Shown: positions 8,879 to 18,069, counted from the stretch's first letter. The stretch: 64,000 nt of DNA from Bog-473 sp963726135 (GCA_963726135.1 CAVSBE010000008.1:2604001-2668000); one strand, 5' to 3'. Notes: generated by a model not told the origin, from the sequence alone. Translations and numbers: made by a program.

Positions 8879-10999
8879 ATGGCGAGACGAGCACGCATTC
8901 GAGGCGGGACCTTGGTTGTGTCCGTATCCGTTGCCGCGCTCGCCGCCTACGTGAGGGGACCACTCCGACTGCATGGAGTGCAGCCGTCCTTGCAAGTGTC
9001 CAAAAGACGCGTGGGCCTTCTTGTTTTCGGTCTCACCCTTGCCGTAACTGTCACTACGCCTCTTTCGGCGGCTGGCCCGAGTGGGGCAGCCGAGCGGACG
9101 CTGCACGGGACCGCAGCCTTGCGGCAAGGTGTAACTGCCATAGGGCCAAATGGGTTTCAGTTCAGCGTTGAAGCCACAGCGCCTTATCTCGTGACGCAAT
9201 TCCCCGGAGAGTTTCAAAGCGTAACTGCTCCACCGGGCTCTGACTACGTCGCTATCGACTTCACCTTGACGAACCTGCAACAAGACCGCTCCGCTTCGAC
9301 GATTGAAATGCCTCAGTTAGTGACGGCCGTACCGCAGGACCAGCTAGCTGACTATGGACAGAGCTTTTGTTCGACTCTTGGCACATCCAGCCTTTGCGTA
9401 GTGGGAATACCAGGCAGGAACGCCATCATCAACGACAGTCAAGGGAACGTCGTCGGCGTAGGAGACCCGTTCAGCCCATATTCGGTCGACGTGCCTCCGG
9501 GTGGGTCGGTCAGTTTGACGTTCCACTTCGGTCCGGTCCCCGCCGCCGAGGATCTCACTCAGATACAACTGCTGGCTGGGACACAATGCGATCAAACGAA
9601 TACCTGTTCCGGACCACCACTTCAAATACCGCTCCCGGCGGTCCAGCAGTCTCCGCCCGGGGCCACTCCACCGGGCTCTGTGAACACTCCGCCGGGCTCT
9701 GCGAACACTCCACCGGCGATTCCTCCTCCCATCGTGTCTTCCGGAGCGGCGCCTCCAAATCGACCTGTCGCGATAACGGCGCCGGTCTCGGTTGTGGTAT
9801 TCGTACATGGAATTCGTTCGGGCTGTGATGAGCCTGGCTCCTCCTCAGATCTGGGCTCGAAGAGCTACAACCGTCTCTTTGACGCCCTAGTGAATAACAA
9901 CCTCAGTGTGTATTCCTTCTGTTACGACCATGACAAGGCGTTCTCACGGAACAATTGGGATAAGACAGACTGCTTCTCACCGACGACTAGCCATGGGCCC
10001 GCAAAGCAACTCAAGGTCTCTTTCGACGATAAGACGGGCCCCCTGTACCAAAGCCAAGCTCCAAACGATGCCAAGAACATCACTACCTTTGAGGGTAACA
10101 GTGCGTACGATACCGATGGCCCACTGGCTTACGACGCAACAAAGCTCAATGACTGCCTGAGCGGGCTTGTCAAAGCCCGGGCTTCGGGCGCCAACAATAT
10201 TGCGCTGATTGTCAATTCCATGGGCGGGGCGATCGGCCGCGGATGGTTAGCGTTGGCCCCCGAGGTGAATAGTCTCGCACTGACCAAGGTGACAACCTTT
10301 ATCACCTTGGAAGGAGCCATGGAGGGGTCTTACGTGGCTCGAATCGGACAGAACATTGCTGCTGGACTGGCCAGCATTCCGTTGGTAGGGCCTTCGATTG
10401 CCAACGACGTCGAATCTGCCGCTGGGCAAGCCGGTGATCTCAATCCAAAACGACCAGGTGTCCAAGACCTCGACCCGCAATCAGGCTGGTATCGCTCGCT
10501 GGTAACAAACGGTGAACCCCCGAAGCTTCATTACTACACCTTCTCGACCGACCTGGTTTTCAACATCACCAGACCGGACGTCTCCTCAAAGTCATTCCCG
10601 GTGGACCCCTTTGGTGATGGGGTCATGGAGCTGGCTAGCGCAGATTCGTACAAGACACAGCCGCCTCTCGGCGGCTCGAGCTTTCTACCCGGGGGCCCCG
10701 GGGTCGATAAGCATCAATACATCATCACGAGGAACTATTACTACACAATCCAGGACAGCTCGAACCTTCCGTTTGGTTTGGGGGGGCTCGTGTTGGCCAC
10801 GAGCGAAGCCGGACTTGAATCGACCTATATCAACGCCATCCTCAATGACCCCTTCGGGCACTTCAGCTTCGGGAGCCTGATCGGCACCAAGAAGCAACCT
10901 CCAATCACTTCCTGTGATGCCAGCCACGCGCAGGTCTCCATTCCTAAGGAGATCGTGCGCATCCTCGGAAAACCCGCCGCGGCATGTTCTTCCAGCTAA
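8879..10999 (+). CDS. Large secreted alpha/beta-hydrolase (lipase-like)
   Basis: 706 residues. The N-terminus is long: a first hydrophobic patch, then SKRRVGLLVFGLTLAVTVTT with a cleavage-like PLSAAGPSGAAE, so the true start may be an internal ATG/GTG nearer residue 40. Residues about 70-240 form a beta-rich domain. A Pro-rich linker with tandem PPGSVNT/PPGSANT units follows (about 255-285). The hydrolase domain then begins with SVVVFVHGIRSGCDEPG (oxyanion HG) and has a nucleophile elbow IVNSMGGAIGRG, where the usual first Gly of GxSxG is Asn. A late GDGVMELASADS could carry the acid and DKHQYI the His. Base composition is clearly less GC-rich than the neighbours, which suggests transfer. Confidence 0.75.
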   Translation: MARRARIRGGTLVVSVSVAALAAYVRGPLRLHGVQPSLQVSKRRVGLLVFGLTLAVTVTTPLSAAGPSGAAERTLHGTAALRQGVTAIGPNGFQFSVEATAPYLVTQFPGEFQSVTAPPGSDYVAIDFTLTNLQQDRSASTIEMPQLVTAVPQDQLADYGQSFCSTLGTSSLCVVGIPGRNAIINDSQGNVVGVGDPFSPYSVDVPPGGSVSLTFHFGPVPAAEDLTQIQLLAGTQCDQTNTCSGPPLQIPLPAVQQSPPGATPPGSVNTPPGSANTPPAIPPPIVSSGAAPPNRPVAITAPVSVVVFVHGIRSGCDEPGSSSDLGSKSYNRLFDALVNNNLSVYSFCYDHDKAFSRNNWDKTDCFSPTTSHGPAKQLKVSFDDKTGPLYQSQAPNDAKNITTFEGNSAYDTDGPLAYDATKLNDCLSGLVKARASGANNIALIVNSMGGAIGRGWLALAPEVNSLALTKVTTFITLEGAMEGSYVARIGQNIAAGLASIPLVGPSIANDVESAAGQAGDLNPKRPGVQDLDPQSGWYRSLVTNGEPPKLHYYTFSTDLVFNITRPDVSSKSFPVDPFGDGVMELASADSYKTQPPLGGSSFLPGGPGVDKHQYIITRNYYYTIQDSSNLPFGLGGLVLATSEAGLESTYINAILNDPFGHFSFGSLIGTKKQPPITSCDASHAQVSIPKEIVRILGKPAAACSSS

Positions 11000-11050
11000 C
11001 TCGCGGGTTTGCTGCCATGGCAACCCGACCTTTGTGCAAACGCGAAACGA

Positions 11051-11066
11051 CCCCGCCGAAGCGGGG
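11051..11066 (+). terminator. Hairpin downstream of the secreted hydrolase
   Basis: CCCCGC-CGAA-GCGGGG is a perfect 6-bp stem with a CGAA loop, 52 bases after the hydrolase stop. No T-run follows, so it is terminator-like rather than a classical rho-independent terminator. Confidence 0.5.
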
Positions 11067-11087
11067 CTAAAACGCCCGCCTTGAGGC

Positions 11088-11113
11088 GCCCAGTCCGGCG
11101 TTCGGGGGCAGTC
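11088..11113 (+). repeat. Dispersed hairpin repeat, plus orientation
   Basis: GCCCAGTCCGGCGTTCGGGG followed by GCAGTC: family core with a shortened left arm. Intergenic. Confidence 0.65.
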
Positions 11114-11210
11114 TTGTGGTGTCGAGTCAGTACAACGGGCGTGCTCCAGGGACACGGATAAGGAATGGTGTAACTAGCAGGACGTGGCCGCCTGGGCAAT
11201 CTGCAACGGG

Positions 11211-11606
11211 CTAAGGAACATCGGTATTAGACACCCTTGTCTCGAGAAGCGATGCGAGCTTCTCGCCAGCCTTGACTGTGTAGGGACCCGACTCGAGCCG
11301 AAATACCGTGCCGTCGCTGAGAGTGAACACGAGAGTGGGGCTGCCAAAGTGTTGTCGTGACGTGTTCTTCGCCGCAACGATCTCTGAGAGAGGGATCGAC
11401 CGCAATAACTTCCCTCCCCTCAGACCAGCCGAAAGCATCAGTACCCGGCGATCGGTTAGGCCAAATTTGACTTGTGAACTGCCACCACCTGAAACGGCCC
11501 CAGCGAGAATCGATCCGGTACTGAATGTCGTTCCAGCAATGAAGGATTCGTCAGGCTCCAGTTGGCCCGCGAATTGCTTATCTAATCTTGAACCGCGGTT
11601 CTTCAT
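11211..11606 (-). CDS. PH-domain-like (bacterial PH) protein
   Basis: 131 residues. The centre reads as a beta-sandwich typical of bacterial PH/YdbS-like domains: VKFGLTDRRVLMLSAGLRGG, followed by IPLSEIVAAKNTSRQHFGSP and TLVFTLSDGTVFRLESG. The 'LTDRRVLM' strand followed by a polar-hydrophobic 'IPLSEI' strand is a frequent signature in actinobacterial PH-like proteins. No membrane segment apart from a weak Gly/Ala stretch (GSILAGAVSGGG). It may bind membranes or a partner protein. Function unknown. Confidence 0.65.
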   Translation of the reverse strand: MKNRGSRLDKQFAGQLEPDESFIAGTTFSTGSILAGAVSGGGSSQVKFGLTDRRVLMLSAGLRGGKLLRSIPLSEIVAAKNTSRQHFGSPTLVFTLSDGTVFRLESGPYTVKAGEKLASLLETRVSNTDVP

Positions 11607-11744
11607 CCCTGTCCTTGCTCCACGCCGAAACGTACATCCTTTTCAACGAGTAGTGCAGGAGAACGTCAAGCGGTGACTGCTCCAGGAAATCACACATGGT
11701 CAGCGAGGGAACAGGGGCTCCGAGGGTATCCCCATGGTGCCGAA

Positions 11745-11779
11745 GTGTCCCACCTTCCCGGCGATAGGAGGCACCCCTG
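11745..11779 (+). repeat. Dispersed hairpin repeat, plus orientation
   Basis: AGTGTCCCACCTTCCCGGCG then ATAGGAGGCACCC. Preceded by GGTATCCCCATGGTGCCG (11726-11743), a block also found in the copy at 29524. It lies in the 218-base gap between two minus-strand genes. Confidence 0.75.
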
Positions 11780-11824
11780 TCAGCGCTATGTCAGCAGTCA
11801 TGGTCAAGGCTCAGGGTTCCAGTG

Positions 11825-13615
11825 TCACGGATGATTCTTTAAGCTGACTCTGACGCTCGGGCTGTAGCTCGTCTTACCGGCATAACCGTAAGCGATGCTC
11901 CGGAGTTCGTAACTGCCGTTGGGGTACTTGGTGGTGTTCCAGAAGGCGAGCCACCCGTAGGGGGTGCCCTTGCCAGCGCCTACGAGCGCGTCGTGCACTC
12001 CGTCGCCATTGAGGCGGAAATCAACTTTGGTTACACCGCTAGGGTCCGACGCAGTTGCGTCAAGCAAGCTGGTGCCTTTCAGTATGGAACCGCGTACAGG
12101 AATGATGACTCGGACTTGGAGTGCCGTCAGTTGAGGCAGGAGCCCGATTCGTGAGTAGTAGCCGACAGCACCAGTGGCAAAAAGGCTCATCCGATATTCC
12201 TTCATCGCCTCCAGCTCTTGGCGAGAAGACTGTTTGAGGAGTTCGCTTTGCACCAACGGCTTCGAGGCCTTATCGACGTTCACGATGATGTCCGCCGCCT
12301 CTTTCTGGCTTTGGGACCATGATTTCGCCGAAGCGAGACCATGGCCGTTGCCAAAGATCACCTGGAGGCAAATCACCACTGCCAGGCCGATCCAGATGAC
12401 GGTGTCGGCAATGACGGCTCGTCGTTCAGGCGGACTTTCTGCGGTTGTCGCTCGAAAGGCGAGGCGATTTCGGGCCGGCGCTCGTTCCAGTACGACCAGA
12501 TAGCACCCGGCCAGTATCAGAAGACCACACGTTGAGTAGCGGGTTGGAGCCCACAACCCGCCCCACGCTCGACCCTGAGTGATGGTCGCGGCAAAAAGGA
12601 CCCCGTAGCAGATCAAGGCGACGCCGATAAGGCTGCCGCTTTGTTGGTTCCGCCGCTGGTACCTAACGACGAGCAAAATGGCGATCATCAAGACGATCGC
12701 TCCGAACGCGATCACGGGCCAGGGTGAATTTGTGAGCTCGACGCCCAGAACGGAGCCGATCAAGAATAGGAAGAATTTGAGCGCCTCGATCGGATGGGTA
12801 AATACGTAGGTCTGATTTGAATACGGCGGGTTCAGCTGGTGGAAGTACACCGTTGCGGTTATCAACGCGCACGCGATCCAGATCAAGAGAGAACGACGCT
12901 GTCGGCGGTGGACGTAAAGAACCAAGAGACCGACCGGCCAGATGAGAAGCCCTTGCAATGAAGAGAAGCTCCCAACAACTGTCGCGGCGATGGCTCCAGC
13001 GAAGACGCAGCCCGTCAGCGCAGGCCGGTCGAGAAGAAAGAGCGCGAGTGCCAGCGCAAGCGTGACCAGATACCAGGCGATCTGGAAGCCCCACAGTGTG
13101 TTTTCGTACTGGACAAACGAGAACAACAGCAGCGTGAGCGGGGTGTAGTAGATAAAGGGCGTTGACGGAGCGCGACGCCTATGGATCAAAATGAAGAGGC
13201 CTGTTGCAGTGACCAGCATGGCGCCACTGAGATATTCCTCGAATACCACATTGAAACGGGTGAACTGAGCGAGAGCGATCACGATCAGATTTGGGAAAAG
13301 GATTCTGTGATCGCCGTGCGATGCCCATAGGTCGCTTAAGGTGAGAGTTCCTTTGTACCAGTGATCGAGCAGCGTGACGTTGCCCCATTGATCCAAGTAG
13401 ACGACATTGACCGAATACTGATGAATAAGCCAGAAATATGCCGCGATCGGCAACAACGGGCCAAGAACACCCAAAGATGCCCGTCTCGTTCGCCAAGTCG
13501 GAGGTGCGGAGTTGAGCCGATCGGAGTCAGCTGCCGCTTTAGACTCCGTGTCGGAGAAAGGTGCACCACCCTCTGTGTCCGCTATGGCGCGAGACAAGAT
13601 TCCATCACCACCCAT
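11825..13615 (-). CDS. Polytopic membrane protein with C-terminal beta domain, GT-C-like
   Basis: 596 residues. About 10-12 transmembrane segments (e.g. LGPLLPIAAYFWLIHQYSV, SGAMLVTATGLFILIHRR, AWYLVTLALALALFLLD, AIAATVVGSFSSLQGLLIW, LLIWIACALITATVYF, VIWIGLAVVICLQVIFG). After the first helix comes VVYLDQWGNVTLLDHWYKG, whose acidic loop is in the position of the catalytic loop of GT-C polyprenyl-phosphate sugar transferases. The last 110 residues (VRVIIPVRGSILKGTSLLDA, YPNGSYELRSIAYGYAGKTS) look like an extracellular Ig-like beta domain. A cell-envelope glycosyltransferase is likely, but the donor and acceptor are unknown. Confidence 0.65.
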   Translation of the reverse strand: MGGDGILSRAIADTEGGAPFSDTESKAAADSDRLNSAPPTWRTRRASLGVLGPLLPIAAYFWLIHQYSVNVVYLDQWGNVTLLDHWYKGTLTLSDLWASHGDHRILFPNLIVIALAQFTRFNVVFEEYLSGAMLVTATGLFILIHRRRAPSTPFIYYTPLTLLLFSFVQYENTLWGFQIAWYLVTLALALALFLLDRPALTGCVFAGAIAATVVGSFSSLQGLLIWPVGLLVLYVHRRQRRSLLIWIACALITATVYFHQLNPPYSNQTYVFTHPIEALKFFLFLIGSVLGVELTNSPWPVIAFGAIVLMIAILLVVRYQRRNQQSGSLIGVALICYGVLFAATITQGRAWGGLWAPTRYSTCGLLILAGCYLVVLERAPARNRLAFRATTAESPPERRAVIADTVIWIGLAVVICLQVIFGNGHGLASAKSWSQSQKEAADIIVNVDKASKPLVQSELLKQSSRQELEAMKEYRMSLFATGAVGYYSRIGLLPQLTALQVRVIIPVRGSILKGTSLLDATASDPSGVTKVDFRLNGDGVHDALVGAGKGTPYGWLAFWNTTKYPNGSYELRSIAYGYAGKTSYSPSVRVSLKNHP

Positions 13616-13742
13616 TCAGGCATATAGCTCTCCAGAGTTCTAACAGCCTCCCGAGCCCATTGACTTGCCGGTTTGTCCTCTCCCCCTCTCCACTCGATTG
13701 GCACAGTTCCATTGAATCACGGCCTTAGACTGACCCCAATGT

Positions 13743-14978
13743 GCTGTGTCCTCAAGCGGTCAACGCAACAGCCTCGGCGAACGCCCGAGATGGTGTCATC
13801 CAGCCGAGCGTCTGTCGAGGCCTCGTGTTGAGCGAGCGTGCGATGGCGTCGAGCTCTCGTTGAGTACACTGCGACAGATCTGAGGTCTTCGGAAGGTATT
13901 GGCGCAGCAATCCGTTGGTGTTCTCGTTACTCCCACGCTGCCAGGGGCTCTTTGGATCACAGAAGTAGATCTGCACACCGGTGTCGACCGTGAACTGGAC
14001 GTGCTCGGCCATCTCCTTGCCCTGATCCCAGGTGATGGATCGTCGGAGCTGAGCCGGCAGGGTCAAGATGCGCTTGGTCATGGCCTTGCGCACCGCTTCT
14101 GCGCCGTGGCCGTTGGGGAGCTTGAGCAAGATGACGTAGCGGCTGTGGCGCTCGACGAGAGTCCCGATGGAGGTCATCTTCTTGCCGAAGATCAGGTCGC
14201 CTTCCCAGTGGCCCGGGACGGCCCGGTCCTTCACCTCGGCGGGACGCTCGGAGATCATCACCATGTCGCGCAGCTGGCCCTGGCCAACGTTGCCCTTGGT
14301 GTAGGCCTTGGCCCGTCGCATAGCACGACCAGTTCGCAGGCACGAGTGGAGCTCTTTGCGCAGCGCTCCACGGCTCTGGACGAACAGTGATTGGTAGATG
14401 GTCTCGTGGGACACCTGCATCTCCGGGCGATCTGGGTATTCCGAAGCCAACCACGCCGAGATCTGCTGGGGCGACCATCGGGCCCCGAGCTTGCGTTCGA
14501 CGACCCCTCGGAGCCGCCGGCACTGAGCGAGCTTGGCCCGCTTGGGTCGCAGCGCCCGTCGGCACGCCGCCCGGTCTGCCACCAGGGCCCGGTACTTCTT
14601 TCGCCCTCCGTTGGTGTTGACCTCCCGACACACAGTCGAAGGCGAGCGACCCAGCGCCTCGGCGATGGCACGGATGGAATCGCCCGCAGCCAGGCCTCTC
14701 GAGATCTCCTCTCGCTCTTCGAGCGAGAGGCGCAGCTCCGAGCGCTGCCGAGCCGTGGGACGCTTCCCGCCGGCGTCGGCGATGAACTTGCGCAACGATA
14801 CGTTCTGCCTGCCCAGATGCTTGGCGATGCGCTTCACGGGTACACCCGCCTCACGCATGTCCCAGATCGTCTGGCGCTCTTCCTCGCTAAAGCGTCTCCA
14901 CATCTGCACACCTCCTGATCGGCGACATCACTGTTCGCCAATCAGGCTGGTGTTGCAATGACCGCTTGAGGCCACAGC
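13743..14978 (-). mobile_element. Intact IS30-family insertion sequence, about 1.24 kb
   Basis: Bounded by imperfect terminal inverted repeats. The left end at 13743 reads GCTGTGTCCTCAAGCGGTCA and the right end, read inward from 14978, reads GCTGTGGCCTCAAGCGGTCA: one mismatch in 20, with partial match continuing into GCAACA. It encloses one complete transposase. The right flank (CGATAGGGGGCAGGG) is a half copy of the dispersed hairpin repeat and the left flank ends CTGACCCCAATGT, so the element may have entered a palindromic target. No unambiguous target duplication can be seen. Confidence 0.85.
13752..14909 (-). CDS. IS30-family transposase
   Basis: 385 residues, full length for the family. 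The N-terminal helix-turn-helix region (FSEEERQTIWDMREAGVPVK, then LSLEEREEISRGLAAGDSIR with IAEALGRSPSTVCREV) is the hallmark of IS30 transposases. The DDE catalytic residues are visible in VPGHWEGDLIFGKK (D), RSITWDQGKEMAEH (D) and PWQRGSNENTNGLLRQYLPK (E). No frameshift, so it is probably active. It lies inside recognisable inverted repeats. Confidence 0.95.
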   Translation of the reverse strand: MQMWRRFSEEERQTIWDMREAGVPVKRIAKHLGRQNVSLRKFIADAGGKRPTARQRSELRLSLEEREEISRGLAAGDSIRAIAEALGRSPSTVCREVNTNGGRKKYRALVADRAACRRALRPKRAKLAQCRRLRGVVERKLGARWSPQQISAWLASEYPDRPEMQVSHETIYQSLFVQSRGALRKELHSCLRTGRAMRRAKAYTKGNVGQGQLRDMVMISERPAEVKDRAVPGHWEGDLIFGKKMTSIGTLVERHSRYVILLKLPNGHGAEAVRKAMTKRILTLPAQLRRSITWDQGKEMAEHVQFTVDTGVQIYFCDPKSPWQRGSNENTNGLLRQYLPKTSDLSQCTQRELDAIARSLNTRPRQTLGWMTPSRAFAEAVALTA

Positions 14979-15302
14979 CGATAGGGGGCAGGGTTTCTCA
15001 GTTAGTCGCGGCACCTCAGAAGCCTCGGAGGTCGCGCTACTCAGCTTCGGCGTGTGTGGACATACCAACCTCGCCCCTTGCTACCCCGCCAGATGCGTTT
15101 CCAGACCGGCGGTTCGTAGCAGTGCGTCGTCTGCAGTTGCTGGAGCTGGATCATCCGGAAGCAACGCCCTCGCGCCTACCGCCGGGGCCTCGGTGCCCGC
15201 CGGGGTCGACCTCCCTCGTACCGCGGGGAGGAGGATTGGGGACTCCTGCCCGCGCGCGGCGTTCAACCCCGACGAGCGCCCCCGACGATAGCTGCGGCTT
15301 GA
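14979..15302. other. Intergenic stretch after IS30, no gene seen
   Basis: Starts with the half hairpin repeat (14978-14994). No convincing reading frame on either strand. Probably decayed sequence. Confidence 0.5.
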
Positions 15303-15528
15303 CTAACGTCGGCTGCGGCCGAACTCGCGCAGTCCCGTAAGCCCCTCGAGGCGGTCAGGGCACGCCCACACCTGCCACCATGGATCGCCGCGCGGCGACC
15401 GCCATCGGCCGGTCCATCGGGGCGTCTCGGTGTAGTGGGTGGCCTGCATCTGGTTGCTGTAGACGTTCTGCCAGCAACGGCCCGGCTCCGGCGATGAAGC
15501 CGGGGCACGGGTCGCCAGGCTTTGGCAT
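15303..15528 (-). pseudogene. Frameshifted paralogue of the 17.7-kb small Cys/His protein
   Basis: The start reads MPKPGDPCPGFIA. After a single extra G near 15493 the other frame continues PGRCWQNVYSNQMQATHYTE, TPRWTGRWRSPRGDPWWQVW and ACPDRLEGLTGLRE to a stop at 15303. This aligns residue by residue with the intact gene at 17743-17967 (CPGFIAEPGRCWQMIYSEQL; TGRWRSPSGDRWWLVWPC). The final His of the intact copy (CQDH) is Arg here (CPDR). Decayed or miscalled by one base. Confidence 0.65.
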
Positions 15529-15601
15529 CGGGCTCACTGGGGGCGAGGGTAGATCGTGGTGGGATCCTGCCGCACCCGGACCCTTAGCCCGAATCGGCCG
15601 A

Positions 15602-15630
15602 AGTGTCCCACCTGCCCGGCGAACAGGGAT
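15602..15630 (+). repeat. Dispersed hairpin repeat, plus orientation
   Basis: AGTGTCCCACCTGCCCGGCG then AACAGGGAT, a good left arm and core with a degraded right arm. Confidence 0.7.
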
Positions 15631-15952
15631 GGCCTTGATGGCCCGTCTGTTAGGTCTTGTGATGCGACTAGTCAACGCGGCTCAGTGCTGCATCATCCTC
15701 ACACCGCTGAGATCAGCTGGTCGATCGACTGGAGGAAAGAGAGCAGAGAATCGAGCAAGCAGCGCGGCCGTACCCAGAATGTTTCCCACCCAGATTGGGA
15801 AGCACATCGCGATGATTTACCTCCTCATAGCGATAGGCGGCTCGATGTCCGCTGATATTGAGCCGGACGCTCACCCATATCCGGCGGTCGGGACGGTTCC
15901 TTTCGGGGAGGTCATGAGGTAGTAACTAGTACCCGCAGAGGAGGGGCTCTAG
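15631..15952. other. Intergenic stretch, no gene seen
   Basis: About 320 bases upstream of a GT-C protein. Contains a small perfect stem TTCCCA..TGGGAA near 15782 and the ribosome site GAGGAGGGG just before the GTG at 15953. No protein-like frame. Confidence 0.5.
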
Positions 15953-17377
15953 GTGGCCGCGACAACAGAATCAGTTGAATCTGATCCCCAACATCGCCGA
16001 ACTAGCGCATGGCGATCCTTTCCATCGACACGCTGGTCACTTCTGATCCTCGTCGCTGTGTACCTGCCAATGGCGTTGGCGTACAGCCTCTTGACGAGGG
16101 CGTACGAGGGGGCTGACGAGGAAGCCCACGTTAAGAACATCGAGTACATCGTTAGCCACCACGCGCTTCCCCGTATCAGCGTGGCCAACGGTCTGGAGTC
16201 GCATCAACCGCCCCTGTACTACCTTCTCGAAGCTGGTTGGCAGGACGTTCTGGGTATTGCTGCCTTCACGCCGGTAGCCGTTCCGAGCGGGGCGGGGCTG
16301 CTTTCGAACCAACTCCTCTACTCCACGCACTACACAGCGACACAACACGCGGACGCGGTCCACGTCCATGACCTGCGGCTTCTCTCGGTACCGTTCGGGC
16401 TGGCAACGGTTCTTCTTACATTCTCCGCAGCCAAGATCGTAGGCATACGCGAGGTGTGGGCGCTTGGCTGTGGCCTCTTTGCTGCACTCTATCCGAAGAA
16501 CCTCATCGCCTCTTCGACCGTCACAAACGACGCCTTGATGATTCCGCTATGTGCCCTTGCGTTCGTTCTCTTTCTCTTGTCCGAACGCGCCGCGCTCCAA
16601 GGTCGCTTCAGGCAGCGCCGTATTCATCTGCTTGGGATGGGCCTAGTGCTGGGTGCGGCAACCATTACCAAGCTCAACAGCCTGACCATCTGCGTTGTTC
16701 TCTTCGCGCTCGCAGCCCTGCCAGCGGTGATGGGGGTGCGGCGTGCCTTGGAAGGTTCTCGTGAGGCAGTGGGCTTGGGCCTCGATGTCGGGCTTGCCTT
16801 GGTTGGCTATTTCTCAGTGTCAGGGTGGTGGTTCCTCCAGAATCACCACCTCTACGGCCAGTTCCTCGCAACCAACGCAAGCGAGCAATATCTGCGGTAC
16901 TTCATTCTGTATCCGCACCCATGGAGCCAAAATCTGCTGTTCCATCTATATCCTCGTACTGTCGAGGTGACCACGTGGTACAACCAGCCCAACCTCTCTC
17001 TCCCGGACTGGCTCAACGTTGTAATGGCAGTCCTCGTGGTTCCCTGCCTCTTCGTTGGTGTCTGGGCCATGCTTCGGCACCGTCGATGGATCTCGCGCTC
17101 AATCACTGCACTGTCCGCTGTGTCCTTCGTGGCCTGCATCGTGGGCGGACTCGTTGTGGTTCTGATCATTATCAAGGAATTTGGGATAGGAGACACGCGG
17201 GACGCTCTAGTGGCCCTTTCTCCCTTCGCGATCGTCGTGACCGTCGGTAGCACTCGGATCCTCGGACGGATAAGTCCGCTCTTCGAACCGGTTGGTGCGA
17301 ATGCCTGGCCGGCCGGTCTCCTGGCGCTCAATCTCTTTGTTCTAATGCACTTCCTCATTCCACTCGGTGGCCTGTAA
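15953..17377 (+). CDS. GT-C type membrane glycosyltransferase-like protein
   Basis: 474 residues starting at GTG 15953 behind a strong GAGGAGG site. About ten transmembrane segments (SLLILVAVYLPMALAYSLLT, FGLATVLLTFSAAKIVG, IPLCALAFVLFLLS, TICVVLFALAALPAVMG, VVMAVLVVPCLFVGVWAML, VVLIIIKEFG). The first extracytoplasmic loop contains YEGADEEAHVKNIEYIVSHH: the D-E pair followed by His/Asn is in the catalytic position of GT-C/PMT-type lipid-linked sugar transferases, and SHQPPLYYLLEAGW matches the 'H.PLYY' motif of that superfamily. It likely acts on the periplasmic/outer face using a polyprenyl-phosphate sugar. Acceptor unknown. Confidence 0.75.
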   Translation: MAATTESVESDPQHRRTSAWRSFPSTRWSLLILVAVYLPMALAYSLLTRAYEGADEEAHVKNIEYIVSHHALPRISVANGLESHQPPLYYLLEAGWQDVLGIAAFTPVAVPSGAGLLSNQLLYSTHYTATQHADAVHVHDLRLLSVPFGLATVLLTFSAAKIVGIREVWALGCGLFAALYPKNLIASSTVTNDALMIPLCALAFVLFLLSERAALQGRFRQRRIHLLGMGLVLGAATITKLNSLTICVVLFALAALPAVMGVRRALEGSREAVGLGLDVGLALVGYFSVSGWWFLQNHHLYGQFLATNASEQYLRYFILYPHPWSQNLLFHLYPRTVEVTTWYNQPNLSLPDWLNVVMAVLVVPCLFVGVWAMLRHRRWISRSITALSAVSFVACIVGGLVVVLIIIKEFGIGDTRDALVALSPFAIVVTVGSTRILGRISPLFEPVGANAWPAGLLALNLFVLMHFLIPLGGL

Positions 17378-17564
17378 CGGCGTCAGATTCGATGGTCGGG
17401 AAAACATCCTCAGTTGGTGGCGAGCTGTCGCAGCCGTTTCCCAGCCAAGGCCAATTCATCGACCATTTCATTCTTCACCCCGGTGACCCTCGCCGACCTG
17501 ACTGGTTCGTTTCCGGCACGACTGCGTTCATGGCTGGGACCGGTGGTTGCTCCTTTGTAGGCGA

Positions 17565-17651
17565 TAGACGCATCGCCGACAACCACTGAAAAGACGGCTG
17601 CGGGGGGCTATACGGGCGAAATCGCTTGGTCGCCAGGGCACATGCCCCGTC
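17565..17651 (-). repeat. Second dispersed repeat family, copy 1
   Basis: About 87 bases nearly identical (roughly 85%) to 29556-29641. Shared blocks include CATCGCCGAC, ACCACTGAAA, GGGGCTATACGGGCG and a terminal small hairpin GGGCA-CA-TGCCC. The two copies do not keep the same reading frame, so it is unlikely to be coding. Confidence 0.7.
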
Positions 17652-17742
17652 GAACACCGACAGCGAGCTCTACGTCGCAACTTGGGTGCTTCCTTCCGGA
17701 TCCCATCGACCAGGCAGCGGACAATCGAGAGATTGGGCATCC

Positions 17743-17967
17743 TCAGGACTGCCTCAGGCCCGTGAGTCCATCGCGATGGTCCTGACACGGCCAAACCAGC
17801 CACCATCGGTCACCACTGGGTGAACGCCAGCGCCCAGTCCACTTCGGAGTCTCGCGGCAGTGCGTCGCCTGCAATTGCTCGGAGTAGATCATCTGCCAGC
17901 ACCGGCCAGGTTCGGCGATGAAGCCGGGGCATGAGCCACCGGGGTGTGGCATGAGCGCAATCGGCAT
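17743..17967 (-). CDS. Small Cys/His protein, probably metal-binding
   Basis: 74 residues. Contains SCPGFIAEPGRCWQMIYSEQ, then LQATHCRETPKWTGRWRSPS and WWLVWPCQDHRDGLTGLR. Four Cys and two His residues (C..C..HC..C..H) suggest a small zinc-binding fold. Proteins with a 'W..CxxH..GL' C-terminus are found in actinobacterial genomes and their mobile elements; a formal family name is not assigned. A frameshifted paralogue lies at 15303-15528. A comparison of the two shows that the aromatic/Cys positions are conserved, which supports real coding. Confidence 0.6.
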   Translation of the reverse strand: MPIALMPHPGGSCPGFIAEPGRCWQMIYSEQLQATHCRETPKWTGRWRSPSGDRWWLVWPCQDHRDGLTGLRQS

Positions 17968-18069
17968 GGTGGGGCCAGAATCGCTGGTGCGCAGGATCGT
18001 CGCGTACGACCTCGACCGACTGGCGCGCCAACCGTTTTCGGGCGTGTATAGGGTCGCTTCTGCTTATGC

